Positions 4,445 through 5,185 of a stretch of DNA of 5,185 bases are shown piece by piece (the stretch's first letter is position 1; every line of letters begins with the position of its first letter). The DNA comes from Zoogloeaceae bacterium. GTDB lineage: Bacteria; Pseudomonadota; Gammaproteobacteria; Burkholderiales; Rhodocyclaceae. A model generated the notes under the pieces. That model saw nothing but the letters and a program-made list of their open reading frames with translations. It did no database searches and was not told where the DNA came from. The position numbers and the translations under genes are program-made. Where the stretch lies: the NCBI GenBank assembly GCA_031278735.1, contig JAITJU010000105.1:1-5185 (forward strand), read 5' to 3'.

Positions 4445-4901
4445 TGAGGCGGAAGCCTGAAATAAGCGCGTGGAAAATGGACGCGCTCTGCGTCCGCCCA
4501 GTCATCATCCGCACAGATGCAATCGTCTGTATGGCGATGATTGTCGGGTTCCGTCCGCTGCTTCCGTCCGATTCCATCCCACGCCGCAGCTGGTCTTTAT
4601 TCCGTGCAGAAGGCATCCCACGGGCGAAGATCGAATCTCACCCAGGTCAGGCATCAAGCACATGAGCGCACCCTGCACGGTCTGGCGACGAGCCGCGGCA
4701 GCAGCGCAAGCGGCCTGGCGGCGGGGATGAAGGCGCTGCCTGACGGGGTTGCGCAGGTATTTTCGCGCACACGGGCGATGCGGCGTTCTGTGCCGCGTTA
4801 CCTTGGGCGTCCGCATCTTTCCGGGCTTTTCTTGGGTAAATGCCGATTTATGCCAAAAGCGTTTGCGGGCATGGGGTTTCGTGCAGACTGATGAATGGCG
4901 C
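4445..4901. other. Intergenic gap with no recognisable gene
   Basis: About 460 bases between the ylqF promoter and the heavy-metal-like gene. Several long frames cross it on both strands, but their amino-acid make-up (Arg, Ser, His and Cys rich, no domain pattern) marks them as GC-rich chance frames. I looked for the conserved cores of RNase P RNA, tmRNA, SRP RNA and common riboswitches and saw none. A short frame from ATG 4444 on the + strand (73 residues) has an AAGGAAGG 13 bases upstream but no recognisable product. The stretch may hold decayed gene debris; near 4678-4770 the + strand frame beginning GLATSRGSSASGLAAGMKAL has coding-like codons. Confidence 0.4.
4479..4495 (-). terminator. 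Possible terminator hairpin before ylqF
   Basis: GGACGC (4479-4484) and GCGTCC (4490-4495) form a perfect 6-bp stem with a 5-base loop. On the minus strand the stem is followed by ATTTTCC, a short T-run. This would end transcripts coming from the heavy-metal-like gene at 4902 before the ylqF promoter. The distance of ~400 bases from that stop codon makes it only moderately likely. Confidence 0.3.
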
Positions 4902-5185
4902 TCATTTCTCTTCCGCCTCCTGATCCCCGCATGTCGGGAAGATTCGTTGCAGCGCCGCCCAAAAATCTTGTCCGGTTGGCGAAAGCGGGGGCGGCGTGAC
5001 GAACGTCTCGCGCCAGACATGGTCGGGCAGCAGGGAAGGCGTGTAGGTAATGGTGCAGGATCGTGCCAGCGCGTTCAGCTTAACCTGGGTGATGCCGGGA
5101 ATCTGGCGCAAATTGGCGAAAAACCGCGCCAAAGCCGCCGCGTCCAGCTTTGCGTGCAATGATTCCGGCAGACGCAGGAGTTTCA
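4902..5185 (-). CDS. Small heavy-metal-associated-like (HMA fold) protein, 5' end at window edge
   Basis: The frame runs off the right edge. The last two visible bases (TG on the minus strand) followed by AAA CTC CTG suggest that the start is an ATG whose A lies one base outside, giving a protein of ~95 residues beginning KLLRLPESLHAKLD. An IPGITQVKLNALARSCTITY stretch followed by a helix (LLPDHVWRETF) fits a beta-alpha-beta-beta ferredoxin-like fold as in heavy-metal-associated domains of the group often found near P1B-type metal ATPases. There is no CxxC metal-binding pair; Cys in ARSC and near the C-terminus (PTCG) are isolated. The C-terminus is acidic (QEAEEK). A role in metal handling, perhaps with a transporter to the right, is inferred from fold resemblance only. 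Confidence 0.5.
   Translation of the reverse strand, partial: KLLRLPESLHAKLDAAALARFFANLRQIPGITQVKLNALARSCTITYTPSLLPDHVWRETFVTPPPLSPTGQDFWAALQRIFPTCGDQEAEEK

Noticed and set aside
3661..4665. 334-residue + strand frame opposite ylqF
   Set aside because: It is the shadow of ylqF; the His/Arg-rich composition and absence of any domain contrast with the complete GTPase motifs on the other strand.
4640..4690. CCCAGGTCAGGC resembling the core of SRP RNA
   Set aside because: The conserved CCGGAAGGAAGCAGC part does not follow, and no pairing arms fit.
4505..5020. 171-residue minus-strand frame in the gap and under the metal-like gene
   Set aside because: Arg/His/Cys-rich, no motif, and overlapping the better-supported frame at 4902-5185.

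Overview
The window is moderately GC-rich chromosomal DNA. It most resembles a beta- or gammaproteobacterium, judging by a HupH/HyaF-type [NiFe]-hydrogenase accessory protein, a proteobacterial-style YlqF GTPase and GC-rich third codon positions. I cannot name the genus from the sequence alone.

Layout from left to right. The + strand begins with the 3' end of a hydrogenase-maturation gene (hupH/hyaF family, ends at 355), followed by a hairpin and a small lipoprotein gene with its own TATAAT box (544-939). A run of eight C and an orphan coding-like fragment follow (974-1171). From 1180 onward every recognisable gene is on the minus strand. Read 5'->3' on that strand from the right edge, they are: a heavy-metal-associated-like small protein (5183-4902, cut by the window edge); a ~500-bp gap with little in it; the ylqF ribosome-assembly GTPase (4341-3487), with a dyad and a 21-codon overlapping leader ORF before it; an unrecognised 50-aa ORF (3444-3292); the N-terminus of a serine recombinase (3295-3161); a ~100-bp inverted-repeat element (3131-3030); an unrecognised secreted protein (2998-2468); the C-terminal helix-turn-helix remnant of a serine recombinase (2469-2311); and a Fic toxin-antitoxin pair (VbhA-like antitoxin 2289-2059, fic 2059-1180).

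Interpretation. The 1.2-3.4 kb stretch looks like a decaying accessory island between two housekeeping blocks (hydrogenase genes and ylqF). The recombinase survives only as its first ~28 residues and its last ~45, with an inverted-repeat element and a secreted-protein gene lying where its catalytic core should be. The Fic toxin keeps a perfect catalytic motif but is broken by a one-base frameshift 14 codons later. Its antitoxin, coupled by a TGATG overlap, is intact. The most interesting points are the interrupted recombinase with cargo, the structured element at 3030-3131, the Fic frameshift, and the leader of ylqF. I found no complete, clearly undescribed multi-gene system.
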